Shown: positions 8,749 through 17,722 of the stretch, one piece after another | Layout: each line of letters starts with the position of its first letter | Numbering within the stretch: position 1 is the first letter of the stretch | Source of the DNA: MR-S7 sp000400995 | GTDB lineage: Bacteria > Pseudomonadota > Gammaproteobacteria > Burkholderiales > Burkholderiaceae_C | Reading direction: 5' to 3' | Assembly: GCF_045291395.1 (NCBI RefSeq) | Contig: NZ_CP152342.1 | Span: 3,410,001-3,474,000, forward strand | DNA length: 64,000 bases | The notes under the pieces: model-generated | What the model saw: only the letters and a program-made list of their open reading frames with translations | Databases searched by the model: none | What the model was told of the DNA's origin: nothing | Program-made: the position numbers and the translations under genes

Positions 8749-10314
8749 CTAGAAGATGCGGATGCGCACGAAGAGCTGCATGAACAGCAGCCCCAGCACG
8801 AAGCCCAGGCCGCCGTAGATGATGCCCTGCAGCAGCCGGTTGGTGCGCTTTTGCGCCGCCAGCAGTTCCTGCAGCTCCGCGCGGCCCTCGTGCGGCGTGC
8901 GGCGCAGGTAATCGTGCACCAGGCGCGGCAGGTCGGGCAGGATCTTGGCGTAGCGCGGCGCCTCGGCGCGCAGCTCGCGCCAAAGGCGCTGCGGGCCCAT
9001 CTGCTCGAGCATCCACTTTTCCAGGAAGGGCTTGGCCGTGCTCCACAGGTCCAGGTCGGGGTCGAGCTGGCGCCCCAGGCCCTCGATGTTGAGCAGCGTC
9101 TTTTGCAGCAGCACGAGCTGCGGCTGGATCTCCACCTGGAAGCGGCGCGAGGTCTGGAACAGCCGCAGCAGCACCATGCCCAGCGAAATCTCCTTGAGCG
9201 GGCGGTCGAAGTACGGCTCGCACACCGCGCGGATGGCCGACTCCAGCTCGTTCACGCGCGTGCTGGCAGGCACCCAGCCGCTTTCGATGTGCAGCTCGGC
9301 CACGCGCTTGTAGTCGCGCCGGAAGAACGCGGTGAAATTCTGCGCGAGGTATTCCTTGTCGAACTCCGTCAGCGTGCCGACGATGCCGAAATCCAGAGAT
9401 ATATAGCGGCCGAACGTGGCCGGGTTCACGCTGACCATGATGTTGCCCGGGTGCATGTCGGCGTGGAAGAAGCCGTCGCGGAACACCTGGGTGAAGAAGA
9501 TGGTCACGCCGTCGCGCGCCAGCTTCGGGATGTCCACGCCTGCGGCGCGCAGTTGCTCGACCTGGCTGATGGGCATGCCGTGCATGCGCTCCATGACCAG
9601 CACGTCGGGATGGCAGAAGTCCCAGAAGATCTCGGGGACGAGCACGAGGTCCAGCCCCTCCATGTTGCGCCGCAGTTGCGCCGCGTTGGCCGCCTCGCGT
9701 ATCAGGTCCAGCTCGTCGTGCAGGTAGTTGTCGAACTCGGCCACCACCTCGCGCGGCTTCAGGCGCTTGCCGTCGGCCGACAGGCCTTCCACCCAGCCGG
9801 CCATCATGCGCATCAGGGCCAGGTCCTTGTCGATCACGGGCAGCATGCCCGGACGCAGCACCTTGACGGCCACGTCGCGCTCGCGGCCCTGCCGGTCGCG
9901 GATCACCGCGAAGTGCACCTGCGCAATGGACGCACTGGCCACGGGCGTCCGCTCGAACGAGACGAACACCTCCTCCAGCGGCCGGCGGAAGGCGCGCTCG
10001 ATGGTGGCGATGGCGATCGCGGGGTCGAACGGTGGCACCCGGTCCTGCAGCAGCGCCAGCTCGTCGGCGATGTCCGGGGGCATGAGGTCGCGCCGGGTGG
10101 ACAGCACCTGGCCGAACTTCACGAAGATGGGGCCCAGTTGCTCCAGCGCCTCGCGCAGGCGCTGGCCGCGCGGCGCGTCCAGCTTGCGGCCCACGGTGAT
10201 GACGCGCGTCACCCGGCGCAGCCAGGGCTTGGAGAAACTGGACAGGACCAGCTCGTCCAGCCCGTAGCGCAGCACCACCCAGACGATGGTGACGCCCCGC
10301 AGGAAGCGGCTCAT
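8749..10314 (-). CDS. ubiB: Ubiquinone biosynthesis regulatory kinase-like protein UbiB
   Basis: 521 residues from the ATG at 10314, which overlaps the ubiJ stop as ATGA. A longer open frame upstream is not conserved in type and is rejected. It shows the ADCK/UbiB features in order: the KxGQ motif at K66-Q69 (VKFGQ) followed by STRRDLMPP, the Ala-rich loop ASASIAQVH, the VAVKVLRPG lysine, the catalytic-loop HADMHPGN and LDFGIVG. Two C-terminal hydrophobic helices anchor it to the inner membrane. UbiB supports the aerobic coenzyme Q synthesis complex through ATPase activity. It is the last ubi gene of this block. Confidence 0.94.
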   Translation of the reverse strand: MSRFLRGVTIVWVVLRYGLDELVLSSFSKPWLRRVTRVITVGRKLDAPRGQRLREALEQLGPIFVKFGQVLSTRRDLMPPDIADELALLQDRVPPFDPAIAIATIERAFRRPLEEVFVSFERTPVASASIAQVHFAVIRDRQGRERDVAVKVLRPGMLPVIDKDLALMRMMAGWVEGLSADGKRLKPREVVAEFDNYLHDELDLIREAANAAQLRRNMEGLDLVLVPEIFWDFCHPDVLVMERMHGMPISQVEQLRAAGVDIPKLARDGVTIFFTQVFRDGFFHADMHPGNIMVSVNPATFGRYISLDFGIVGTLTEFDKEYLAQNFTAFFRRDYKRVAELHIESGWVPASTRVNELESAIRAVCEPYFDRPLKEISLGMVLLRLFQTSRRFQVEIQPQLVLLQKTLLNIEGLGRQLDPDLDLWSTAKPFLEKWMLEQMGPQRLWRELRAEAPRYAKILPDLPRLVHDYLRRTPHEGRAELQELLAAQKRTNRLLQGIIYGGLGFVLGLLFMQLFVRIRIF

Positions 10315-10859
10315 GGCGGCGAGCGGTCCGAAGCGGCGGCCACGCGCCCGCCCACGAAGCGGCGCAGCGCCTCGGCGGCCCGGCCGGCCACCGACGCGAC
10401 GGCATGCGCCGGCGCATCGCCGATCACGCGCGCCAGGTCTTCCTCGACGTCCCAGCGCACGTGGTCCACCAGCCATTGGATGTCGCCGGCCAGTTGCACG
10501 TCGCCCTCGATACGGATCGTCGGACGGTCACCGCCCAGCGCGCCGCGGGCCAGGGCCAGCGGCGAGGTTTCGGAGACTTCGAGCCGCAGATCGGGCTGCG
10601 CGTCCGGCGGGGCCAGGTCGAACAGGCCCGCCGGCGTGATGCGCAGCGCCATGGAGAAGACGCGCCACTGCACCCGCGCCACGCGGCCGCTCTGGCGGGC
10701 CAGGCGGTCCATGGCCTCTTTCTCCTGCATCAGCACGTGGTTGAGAAACAGCACCAGGCGGTGCTGCACCTCGTGCACCAGCCATTGCGGCGGCTGGGGA
10801 CCGGCCAGGACGCGCTCGAAGAACCCGTCCAGAAAAGAAAAAGGGGACTGTGTTGCCAT
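10311..10859 (-). CDS. ubiJ: SCP2-domain ubiquinone biosynthesis accessory factor UbiJ-like
   Basis: 182 residues from the ATG at 10859, preceded by GGGGGA on the minus strand. The sequence is weakly conserved but its length, composition and C-terminal helix (AEALRRFVGGRVA) fit the SCP2-type lipid-binding protein UbiJ, which helps organise the Q-biosynthesis complex. Position between ubiE and ubiB is the strongest support, since ubiE-ubiJ-ubiB is a conserved proteobacterial order. Here a Tim44-like gene intervenes between ubiE and ubiJ. Confidence 0.82.
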   Translation of the reverse strand: MATQSPFSFLDGFFERVLAGPQPPQWLVHEVQHRLVLFLNHVLMQEKEAMDRLARQSGRVARVQWRVFSMALRITPAGLFDLAPPDAQPDLRLEVSETSPLALARGALGGDRPTIRIEGDVQLAGDIQWLVDHVRWDVEEDLARVIGDAPAHAVASVAGRAAEALRRFVGGRVAAASDRSPP

Positions 10860-10875
10860 AGTCCCCCGATTATTA

Positions 10876-10893
10876 CCGGGCGCAAAGGCCCGG
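10876..10893 (-). terminator. Possible hairpin between the Tim44-like gene and ubiJ
   Basis: CCGGGC at 10876-10881 pairs with GCCCGG at 10888-10893 around a 6-nt loop. On the minus strand only TAATAATC follows, so it is at most a weak terminator or processing site. Confidence 0.35.
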
Positions 10894-10907
10894 CTGGCGC
10901 GCGCCAT

Positions 10908-11924
10908 TTATTGCAGCGCCTGCACGCCCGCCACCAGCCAGCCGCTGGCGCCGCTCTTGGGCTTGGTCATGTTCCAGACCTCGCGGAACGGGCTCGGGCC
11001 GGCCGAGGGCTCCTCGCGGATCATGCCGGAGAACTCCACGCTGGCCATGTAGTCGCCGCCCAGGTCCTCGATGCCGAGCAGCTGCGCTTCGAGCATGACC
11101 ACGTCGGTCTGGTTGGGCTGGCCGCCGCCACGGTGCTGCTCGCGCTCGTTGAGCTGGGCGCGGATCTCGTCGACCATGCCGTCGGTCATCATGGAGCGCA
11201 GGGTGGCGATATCGGAGCGGTCCCAGGCGGCCTGCAGCGTGGTGAAGTTGCGCTTGGCGGCCGACAGGAAACCCTCGGTGTCGAAGCCCTCGGGAATGCC
11301 CCAGTTCTGCGAACCGGCGAGCGCCGAGCCGATCATCACGCCGCTGCCCGCACCAGGCGACTGGAAGGCCATGCTGCTGCGCTCCCAGGGGCGCGCCGAA
11401 GCGTCGTTGCCGACCTTGTCGGGGCTGTACTGGCGCGGCGTCTGGGCCTGTGCCGGGGTGGCTGCGCCCGCTCCCGCAGAGGCACCCTGGAAGGCGAACG
11501 GCGCACCGCCCGCGCCGGGCGCGGCAGCGGCGGATTTGCGCGCACGCATGACCATGCCCACCACGGCCATGACCACCAGGGCCAGCAGCGCGATCAGAAG
11601 GAACTGGCCGAATTCGGCGCCCAGGCCGAGGGAGCTGGCCAGCCAGGCCAGGCCCAGGCCCGCGGCCAGGCCGCCCAGCATGGCGCCCCAGGGCTTCTTG
11701 GGCGCGGCCGCAGCCGCGTTGGGTGCCGCCGCGGGCTTGGGAGCGGCGGTATTGGCCGCGTTCTGCGCGGGCGCAGCCGGCGCGGCCGGGCGTACTGCTT
11801 CGCGCTGGGTGACGTTGCCCGACTGCTTGCCCATGGATTTGCCGCCGCCCATGCGGCGGGCATCCGCATCGGTGTGCGCCACCGCCAGCAGGGCCACCAG
11901 GACCACAGACCACAGTTTCATCAT
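10908..11924 (-). CDS. Tim44-like domain membrane protein
   Basis: 338 residues from the first of two adjacent ATGs, behind GGAGAAG. An N-terminal signal sequence (MMKLWSVVLVALLAVAHTDA) is followed by a Gly/Ala/Pro-rich segment, a hydrophobic helix pair at about 80-125 (GGLAAGLGLAWLASSLGLG then FGQFLLIALLALVVMAVVGM), a flexible linker and a C-terminal Tim44/MBA1-like domain (about 190-338: FLSAAKRNFTTLQAAWDRSDIA). Eukaryotic Tim44 tethers the import motor; the bacterial homologues are uncharacterised membrane proteins. Its place between ubiE and ubiJ hints at a membrane role linked to quinone synthesis, which is an inference. Confidence 0.8.
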   Translation of the reverse strand: MMKLWSVVLVALLAVAHTDADARRMGGGKSMGKQSGNVTQREAVRPAAPAAPAQNAANTAAPKPAAAPNAAAAAPKKPWGAMLGGLAAGLGLAWLASSLGLGAEFGQFLLIALLALVVMAVVGMVMRARKSAAAAPGAGGAPFAFQGASAGAGAATPAQAQTPRQYSPDKVGNDASARPWERSSMAFQSPGAGSGVMIGSALAGSQNWGIPEGFDTEGFLSAAKRNFTTLQAAWDRSDIATLRSMMTDGMVDEIRAQLNEREQHRGGGQPNQTDVVMLEAQLLGIEDLGGDYMASVEFSGMIREEPSAGPSPFREVWNMTKPKSGASGWLVAGVQALQ

Positions 11925-11961
11925 GTCTTCTCCACTTTTCTTGTGAATGCAAAAAGGTGCT

Positions 11962-12693
11962 TCAGCACTTGATTCCAACATGCAAGGCCACGATGCCGCC
12001 AGTCATGTTGTGATAGTCCACATGCCCAAAGCCAGTTTGTTGCATCAGGGTTTTGAGTTCCTCCTGGCCGGGGTGCATGCGGATCGATTCGGCCAGGTAG
12101 CGGTAGCTGGCATCGTCGCCCGCCACCAGCTTGCCCAGGCGGGGCAGCACGCTGAAGGAGTACCAGTCGTAGGCCTGCGCCAAAGGCTGGGCCACCTTGG
12201 AGAACTCCAGCACCAGCAGCCGGCCGCGCGGCTTGAGCACGCGCGCCATCTCGGCGAGGGCGGCTTCCTTGTGCGTCATGTTGCGCAGGCCGAAGGCGAC
12301 GCTCACGAGGTCGAAATGGTTGTCGGGGAACGGCAGGTGCTCGGCGTCGCACACCAGCGTAGGCAGGACCAGCCCCTTGTCGATCAGCCGGTCGCGGCCC
12401 ACGCGCAGCATGGCCTCGTTGATGTCGGTGTGCACCACGCGGCCGGTGGCGCCTACCTTCTTGGCGAACGCCAGCGCCAGGTCGCCCGTGCCGCCGGCGA
12501 TGTCCAGCACCTGGTCGCCCTCCTTCAGGTTGGCCACCATCACCGTGTAGGCCTTCCAGGCGCGGTGCAGGCCGCCCGACATCAGGTCGTTCATCACGTC
12601 GTACTTCGACGCGACGGAGTCGAACACGCCGCGCACTCGGCGCGCCTTGTCGTGTTCGTCGACGGTTTCAAATCCGAAATGGGTGGTGCTCAT
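11962..12693 (-). CDS. ubiE: Ubiquinone/menaquinone biosynthesis C-methyltransferase
   Basis: 243 residues. SAM-dependent methylation of the quinone ring in coenzyme Q synthesis. The SAM-binding motif I is VLDIAGGTGDLAL (from about residue 62), followed by motif II (PFPDNHFDLVSVAFGLRNM) and the family C-terminus GIVALHVGIKC. Length and opening (THFGFETV) match UbiE closely. It follows DUF971 by 78 bases on the same strand and starts the ubi block that continues to ubiB. Confidence 0.95.
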   Translation of the reverse strand: MSTTHFGFETVDEHDKARRVRGVFDSVASKYDVMNDLMSGGLHRAWKAYTVMVANLKEGDQVLDIAGGTGDLALAFAKKVGATGRVVHTDINEAMLRVGRDRLIDKGLVLPTLVCDAEHLPFPDNHFDLVSVAFGLRNMTHKEAALAEMARVLKPRGRLLVLEFSKVAQPLAQAYDWYSFSVLPRLGKLVAGDDASYRYLAESIRMHPGQEELKTLMQQTGFGHVDYHNMTGGIVALHVGIKC

Positions 12694-12771
12694 GGCGCGA
12701 TGCTAGGCAAGCGCCAGCCCCGCGTACAGCGACAACCCCGCGCCCGCGTGGGGCATCTGTCGTTATTGTGC

Positions 12772-13170
12772 TCAGTGCCCGCCGCAGCCGTGGCCGACCT
12801 TGGCCGGCATGGGCGCGTCGCGGTCCACGCCGGCCTCGGCCAGGCGCTGCGTGTACGCGGCCCACAGCGCCTGCTCGTCGCGGCCCAGCTCGTAGAGGTA
12901 TTCCCAGGTGAAGAGGCCGCTGTCGTGCCCGTCGGAGAACGTGGGCTTGACGGCGTAGTGGCCCACGGGCTCCAGGCCCACCACGGTGACGTCGCGCTTG
13001 CCCGTCTGCAGCACTTCCTGGCCCGGGCCATGGCCCTGCACCTCGGCCGAGGGCGAATACACACGCATCAGCTCGAAAGGGATGCGAAAGCGCGCGCCGT
13101 CGGAGAACGCCACCTCCAGCACGCGGGACTGCCCGTGCAACGTGATCGACTCTGGCTGGGGGGTGCCCAT
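12772..13170 (-). CDS. DUF971 (gamma-butyrobetaine hydroxylase-like N-terminal) domain protein
   Basis: 132 residues from the ATG at 13170, preceded by AAAAGGTGAC; the longer frame to 13236 would run into a repeat. A single DUF971 domain with PESITLHGQSRVLEVAFSDG and a later HDSGLFTWEYLYELG. The C-terminus has a short Gly/His/Cys tail (GHGCGGH) that could bind metal. Members of this family are sometimes linked to Fe-S metabolism, but no activity can be assigned from sequence. It leads the ubiE-ubiB cluster. Confidence 0.85.
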   Translation of the reverse strand: MGTPQPESITLHGQSRVLEVAFSDGARFRIPFELMRVYSPSAEVQGHGPGQEVLQTGKRDVTVVGLEPVGHYAVKPTFSDGHDSGLFTWEYLYELGRDEQALWAAYTQRLAEAGVDRDAPMPAKVGHGCGGH

Positions 13171-13195
13171 GGTTGTCACCTTTTCATAACCAAAA

Positions 13196-13244
13196 TGGCC
13201 TCCAGCGCTTGATGGAAAAGCGCTGGCAGCTATCAATTCAATAG
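13196..13244 (+). repeat. Dispersed double-hairpin intergenic repeat, copy 2
   Basis: Perfect first stem: CCAGCGCTT, a 6-nt loop GATGGA, AAGCGCTGG; then CAGCTATC and CAATAG. The HIT gene's final codons and stop (from 13233) are contributed by the distal end. Confidence 0.85.
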
Positions 13245-13658
13245 TTCAAGCCCGGCGCGCATGGCCGCCTCGGCCTGCGGCAGCGCGGCACGCACCTGCG
13301 CTTCGCGCTGCGCGTCGCGCGCGCGCTGGGGCGCGGCCCACACGGGCGCGGGAAAGTGGCTGTCCCACGCATGGCGCGCGATGACGTGCCAGTGCAGGTG
13401 CGGTACCATGTTGCCCAGCGCGGCCAGGTTGATCTTGTCGGGCTGCACGGCTGCGCGCAGCGCCTGCTCGACGAGGGCCACGGCGTCCATGCAGTGCTGG
13501 CGGTCGGCGGAGCCCAGGTCGGAGAACTCCGCCGCATGCGCGTTCCAGACCACGCGGTAGAAGGCGGGAAAGCCGGCCTCGTCGGCGCGGATCACGCGCA
13601 GCCGCTCGCCGCGCCAGACCAGCGCGCCGCCGTCCGATGCGCACAGCGGGCAGGTCAT
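13233..13658 (-). CDS. HIT-family protein
   Basis: 141 residues. The histidine triad is H87-L-H89-W-H91 (HLHWHVIARH), with N-terminal MTCPLC as in the diadenosine tetraphosphate hydrolase-like HIT branch. These enzymes hydrolyse nucleotide phosphoramidates or dinucleotides; the substrate here is not defined. Its ATG overlaps the stop of the upstream FAD/Fe-S oxidoreductase as ATGA (13655-13658), so translation is likely coupled. The last residues lie in a dispersed repeat. Confidence 0.9.
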   Translation of the reverse strand: MTCPLCASDGGALVWRGERLRVIRADEAGFPAFYRVVWNAHAAEFSDLGSADRQHCMDAVALVEQALRAAVQPDKINLAALGNMVPHLHWHVIARHAWDSHFPAPVWAAPQRARDAQREAQVRAALPQAEAAMRAGLELLN

Positions 13659-16600
13659 ACCAGCACCCTTTCGATGCCGCCCGCATTGGCGCGCTGCACG
13701 TACTCGGGCAGCCAGTTCTCACCCAGGATCTGGCGGGCCATCTCGATGACGATGTAGTCGGCTTCGAGCAGGCCGTTCTGCAGGTCGTCCTGGTAGCGCG
13801 AGATGCCCTGCAGGCAGCTCGGGCAGCTCGTGAGGATCTTGATGTTGTCCTGCGCGCCCACGGCGCCGCTGGCGCGCAGTTGCGCCTCGCCCTTGCGGAT
13901 CTCCTCCGTCTTGCGGAAGCGCACCTGGGTGGAGATGTCCGGCCGCGTGACGCCCAGCGTGCCCGATTCGCCGCAGCAGCGGTCGCTCTTGAGCACCTTG
14001 TCGCCCACCAGCGCGCGCACGGTCTTCATCGAGTCGCCCTGCTTCATCGGGTTGTGGCAGGGCTCGTGGTACAGGTAGCCGCCCTGCCCCTCGGGCAGCT
14101 TGATGCCTTTTTCGAGCAGGTATTCGTGGATGTCCACGATGCGGCAGCCGGGGAAGATCTTGTCGAACTGGTAGCCCTGGAGCTGGTCGTAGCAGGTGCC
14201 ACAGCTAACGACCACCGTCTTGATGTCCAGGTAGTTCAGCGTGGTGGCCACGCGGTGGAACAGCACCCGGTTGTCGGTGATCATCTTGTCGGCCTTGTCG
14301 AACTGGCCGCTGCCGCGCTGCGGGTAGCCGCAGCACAGGTAGCCGGGCGGCAGCACGGTCTGCACGCCCGCGTGCCACAGCATGGCCTGCGTGGCCAGGC
14401 CCACCTGGCTGAACAGGCGTTCGGAGCCGCAGCCGGGGAAGTAGAACACCGCCTCGGTGTCCGCGCCGGTGGCCTGCGGGTCGCGGATGATGGGCACGTA
14501 GTCCTTGTTCTCGATGTCCAGCAGCGCGCGCGCCGTCTTCTTGGGCAGGCCGCCGGGCAGCTTCTTGTTGACGAAGTGGATCACCTGCTCCTTGACCGGC
14601 GCTGTGCCCACGGTGGCGGGCGGGCGCGCGGTCTGCGCGCGGCCCAGGCCGCGCAGGGCGTCCACGGCCAGGCGCTGCGCCTTGAAGCCCACGTTGACCA
14701 TGCCCGCGCGCAGCAGGTTGATGGTGTCGGGGTTCGTCGCGTTGAGCATGGCCATGGCCAGCTTGTTGCCGGGGCGGAAGCTCTTCTTGCCCATCTTGCG
14801 CAGCAGGTTGCGCATGGCCATGGTCACGTCGCCGAAGTCGATCTTGACCGGGCACGGCGTGTAGCACTTGTGGCAGACGGTGCAGTGGTCGGCCACGTCC
14901 TCGAACTCCTGCCAGTGCTGGATGCTGACGCCCCGGCGCGTCTGCTCTTCGTAGAGGAACGCCTCGGCCAGCAGCGAGGTGGCCAGGATCTTGTTGCGCG
15001 GGCTGTAGAGCAGGTTGGCGCGCGGCACGTGGGTGGAGCACACGGGCTTGCACTTGCCGCAGCGCAGGCAGTCCTTGACGCTGGCGACGATGTCGCCGAT
15101 GTCGCTCTGCTGCATGATGATCGACTCGTGCCCCATGAGGCCGAAGCTGGGCGTGTAGGCGTTGGTGAGGTCCGCGAACATCAGCGACTTGCGCGTCAAA
15201 TCGCCCTCCAGCGCCCGTCCATCCTGCGCGAGCAGCTCCTGATTACGTAGCAGCTTGCCGCGGTTGAAGCGGCCCTGCGGATCGACCCGGCGCTTGTACT
15301 CGGCGAACGGCGCCAGCTCCTCGTCGGTGAGGAACTCCAGCTTGGTGATGCCGATGCCGTGCTCGCCGGAGATCACGCCGTCCAGGCGGCGCGCCAGCAC
15401 CATGATGCGGGCCACGGCCTCGTGCGCGGTCTGCAGCATCTCGTAGTCGTCGCTGTTGACCGGGATGTTGGTGTGCACGTTGCCGTCGCCCGCGTGCATG
15501 TGCAGCGCCACCCACACGCGGCCCTTGAGCACGCGCTTGTGGATGGCCGCGGCCTCGTCGAGGATGGGCTGGAAGGCGGCGCCGGCGAAGATGCCGGCCA
15601 GGGGCTTCTTGAGCTGGGTCTTCCAGCTCGCGCGCAGCGTGTGATCCTGCAACTGGGGGAACAGCGCCTCCACCCCATCCAGCCAGCCCTGCCACAGCGC
15701 GCGCACCTCGGCCACCAGGGCCAGGGCCTGCTGCACGCGGTCTTCCAGCAGCTCGGCCGAAGGAATCTCGCCCGCGTCGTCCTGCCGGCCCAGCGGCAGG
15801 TTGCCGTGGGCGAAGAAGTCCTGCAGCGCGTCGCACAGCTTGAGCTTGTTGCGCAGGCTCAGTTCGATGTTGATGCGCTCGATGCCATCGGTGTACTCCG
15901 CCATGCGCGGCAGCGGGATGACCACGTCCTCGTTGATCTTGAAGGCGTTGGTGTGGCGGCTGATGGCGGCCGTGCGCTTGCGATCCAGCCAGAACTTCTT
16001 GCGCGCCTCGGCGCTCACGGCCGTGAAGCCCTCGCCGTTGCGCGAGTTGGCGATGCGCACCACCTCTGCGGCAGCGCGGGCCACGGCGTCCGGGTCGTCG
16101 CCCACGAGGTCGCCGATCAGCACCATCTTGGGCAGGCCGCCGTTGCCCTTCTTGCTCTTGGTGGCGTAGCCCACGGCCTTCAGGTAGCGGTCGTCCAGGT
16201 GCTCCAGGCCGGCCAGCAGCACGCCCGAGCGCTTCTGTTCGGCGAACATGAAATCCTTGATCTCGACGATGCTGGGCACCGCGTCCTTGGCGTTGCCGAA
16301 GAATTCCAGGCACACGGTGCGCGTGTGGTCCGGCATGCGGTGCACCACCCAGCGCGCGCTGGTGATGAGACCGTCCGTGCCCTCCTTCTGGATGCCGGGC
16401 AGGCCGGAGAGGAACTTGTCCGTCACGTCCTTGCCCAGGCCCTCCTTGCGGAAGGTCTTGCCGGGGATGTCCAGGCGCTCGGTGCGCAGCGGCGTCCTGC
16501 CGTCGGCGGCGAAATATTGCAGCTCGAAGCTGGCCACCTCGGCGTCATGGATCTTGCCCAGGTTGTGCCCGATGCGCGTGACCTCCAGCCACTCGGCGTC

Positions 16601-17575
16601 GGGCGTGACCATGCGCCAGCTCGCCAGGTTGTCCAGCGCCGTGCCCCACAGCACGGCCTTCTTGCCGCCCGCGTTCATGGCGATGTTGCCGCCGATGCAG
16701 CTCGCCTCCGCACTCGTCGGATCGACCGCGAAGACGAAGCCCGCGCGTTCGGCCGCGTCGGCCACGCGCTGGGTGACCACGCCGGCCTCGGTCCAGATCG
16801 TGCCCACTTCGCCATCCAGGCCCGGCAGGCGGCGCATCTCCACCTCGGTCATGGCCTCCAGCTTCTCGGTGTTGATGACAGCGCTGCGCCAGGTGAGCGG
16901 AATGGCGCCGCCCGTGTAGCCCGTGCCGCCGCCACGCGGGATGATGGTCAGCTCCAGCTCGGTGCAGGCCTTGACCAGCTCGGCCATCTCGGCCTCGGTG
17001 TCGGGCGTGAGCACGACGAAGGGGTATTCCACGCGCCAGTCGGTCGCGTCGGTCACGTGGCTCACGCGCGAGAGGCCGTCGAACTTGATGTTGTCCTTGG
17101 CCGTGTGCGGCCTCAGGCGGCGCTGCACCTTGCGGCGCAGCTCGCCCACCGCGACCAGCGTGGCGTCGAACTCGGCGATGGCGCGGCGCGCGGCCTCGAC
17201 GAGCTGGCCCACGAGGCGGTCGCGCCCGGCGTCTTCCTGCGGCAGGCGGCGCTTCTCGATGTCGGCCATGCGGTGCAGCATGGCGTCCACCAGCAGCTTG
17301 CGCCGCGCCGGGTTGTGCAGCAGGTCGTCCTGCAGGTAGGGGTTGCGCTGCACGGCCCAGATGTCGCCCAGCACTTCGTAGAGCATGCGCGCGGAGCGGC
17401 CCGTGCGGCGCTCGCGGCGCAGCTGGTCCAGCACGTCCCAGGCGGAAGCGCCCAGCAGGCGGATGACGATTTCCCGGTCGGAAAACGAGGTGTAGTTGTA
17501 CGGAATCTCGCGCAGGCGGGCGGGCTCGGCGCCCTGGGCTTGCTGCAGGGCGGCCAGCGCTATCGGAACATTCAT
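13655..17575 (-). CDS. Fused FAD-linked oxidase / Fe-S oxidoreductase (GlcD-GlcF-like, with N-terminal extension)
   Basis: 1306 residues in one chain. Residues 1-160 are a helical extension (DUF3683-like). A PCMH-type FAD-binding domain follows, with PRGGGTGYTGG at about 213-223, then the FAD-oxidase C-terminal domain with HMHAGDGNVHTN and GEHGIG. Next come two CxxCxxCxxxCP-type 4Fe-4S motifs (CLRCGKCKPVC near 835 and CTVCHKCYTPCP near 897) and two CCG cysteine-rich domains (CCGYP near 1080, CCGESG near 1200). This is the architecture of glycolate or D-2-hydroxyacid dehydrogenases with the GlcD and GlcF-like parts fused. Electrons probably go to quinone. The substrate is unknown, D-lactate being one candidate. 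The HIT gene is coupled downstream. Confidence 0.85.
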   Translation of the reverse strand: MNVPIALAALQQAQGAEPARLREIPYNYTSFSDREIVIRLLGASAWDVLDQLRRERRTGRSARMLYEVLGDIWAVQRNPYLQDDLLHNPARRKLLVDAMLHRMADIEKRRLPQEDAGRDRLVGQLVEAARRAIAEFDATLVAVGELRRKVQRRLRPHTAKDNIKFDGLSRVSHVTDATDWRVEYPFVVLTPDTEAEMAELVKACTELELTIIPRGGGTGYTGGAIPLTWRSAVINTEKLEAMTEVEMRRLPGLDGEVGTIWTEAGVVTQRVADAAERAGFVFAVDPTSAEASCIGGNIAMNAGGKKAVLWGTALDNLASWRMVTPDAEWLEVTRIGHNLGKIHDAEVASFELQYFAADGRTPLRTERLDIPGKTFRKEGLGKDVTDKFLSGLPGIQKEGTDGLITSARWVVHRMPDHTRTVCLEFFGNAKDAVPSIVEIKDFMFAEQKRSGVLLAGLEHLDDRYLKAVGYATKSKKGNGGLPKMVLIGDLVGDDPDAVARAAAEVVRIANSRNGEGFTAVSAEARKKFWLDRKRTAAISRHTNAFKINEDVVIPLPRMAEYTDGIERINIELSLRNKLKLCDALQDFFAHGNLPLGRQDDAGEIPSAELLEDRVQQALALVAEVRALWQGWLDGVEALFPQLQDHTLRASWKTQLKKPLAGIFAGAAFQPILDEAAAIHKRVLKGRVWVALHMHAGDGNVHTNIPVNSDDYEMLQTAHEAVARIMVLARRLDGVISGEHGIGITKLEFLTDEELAPFAEYKRRVDPQGRFNRGKLLRNQELLAQDGRALEGDLTRKSLMFADLTNAYTPSFGLMGHESIIMQQSDIGDIVASVKDCLRCGKCKPVCSTHVPRANLLYSPRNKILATSLLAEAFLYEEQTRRGVSIQHWQEFEDVADHCTVCHKCYTPCPVKIDFGDVTMAMRNLLRKMGKKSFRPGNKLAMAMLNATNPDTINLLRAGMVNVGFKAQRLAVDALRGLGRAQTARPPATVGTAPVKEQVIHFVNKKLPGGLPKKTARALLDIENKDYVPIIRDPQATGADTEAVFYFPGCGSERLFSQVGLATQAMLWHAGVQTVLPPGYLCCGYPQRGSGQFDKADKMITDNRVLFHRVATTLNYLDIKTVVVSCGTCYDQLQGYQFDKIFPGCRIVDIHEYLLEKGIKLPEGQGGYLYHEPCHNPMKQGDSMKTVRALVGDKVLKSDRCCGESGTLGVTRPDISTQVRFRKTEEIRKGEAQLRASGAVGAQDNIKILTSCPSCLQGISRYQDDLQNGLLEADYIVIEMARQILGENWLPEYVQRANAGGIERVLV

Positions 17576-17670
17576 GGGATCAACCTGGGTCGGGCGCGGG
17601 CGGCGCCCCTGTGCCTCGGGGGTCGAAATTTTATGCGACCGCCCCTACGGCCGCCCATCCATGGCAAAAA

Positions 17671-17722
17671 TGCCCTTCAGCACCTGCCCATAAAGCGCAA
17701 GCAGCTACTGTTTATATAGCAA
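17671..17722 (+). repeat. Dispersed double-hairpin intergenic repeat, copy 3 (degenerate)
   Basis: A diverged copy: CCTTCAGCACC, then AAAGCGC, AAGCAGCTACT and ATATAGCAAA. The first stem is eroded. The stop codon and last residues of the RraA gene fall inside it. The rest of 17576-17670 shows nothing definite. Confidence 0.65.

Noticed and set aside
11945..11975. GGTGCTTCAGCACTTGATT upstream of the Tim44 gene, partly like the repeat
   Set aside because: No AAGCGC arm or CAGCTAT segment; includes the ubiE stop region.
15359..17719. 786-codon open frame opposite the FAD/Fe-S oxidoreductase
   Set aside because: Antisense shadow; no ribosome site or domain.
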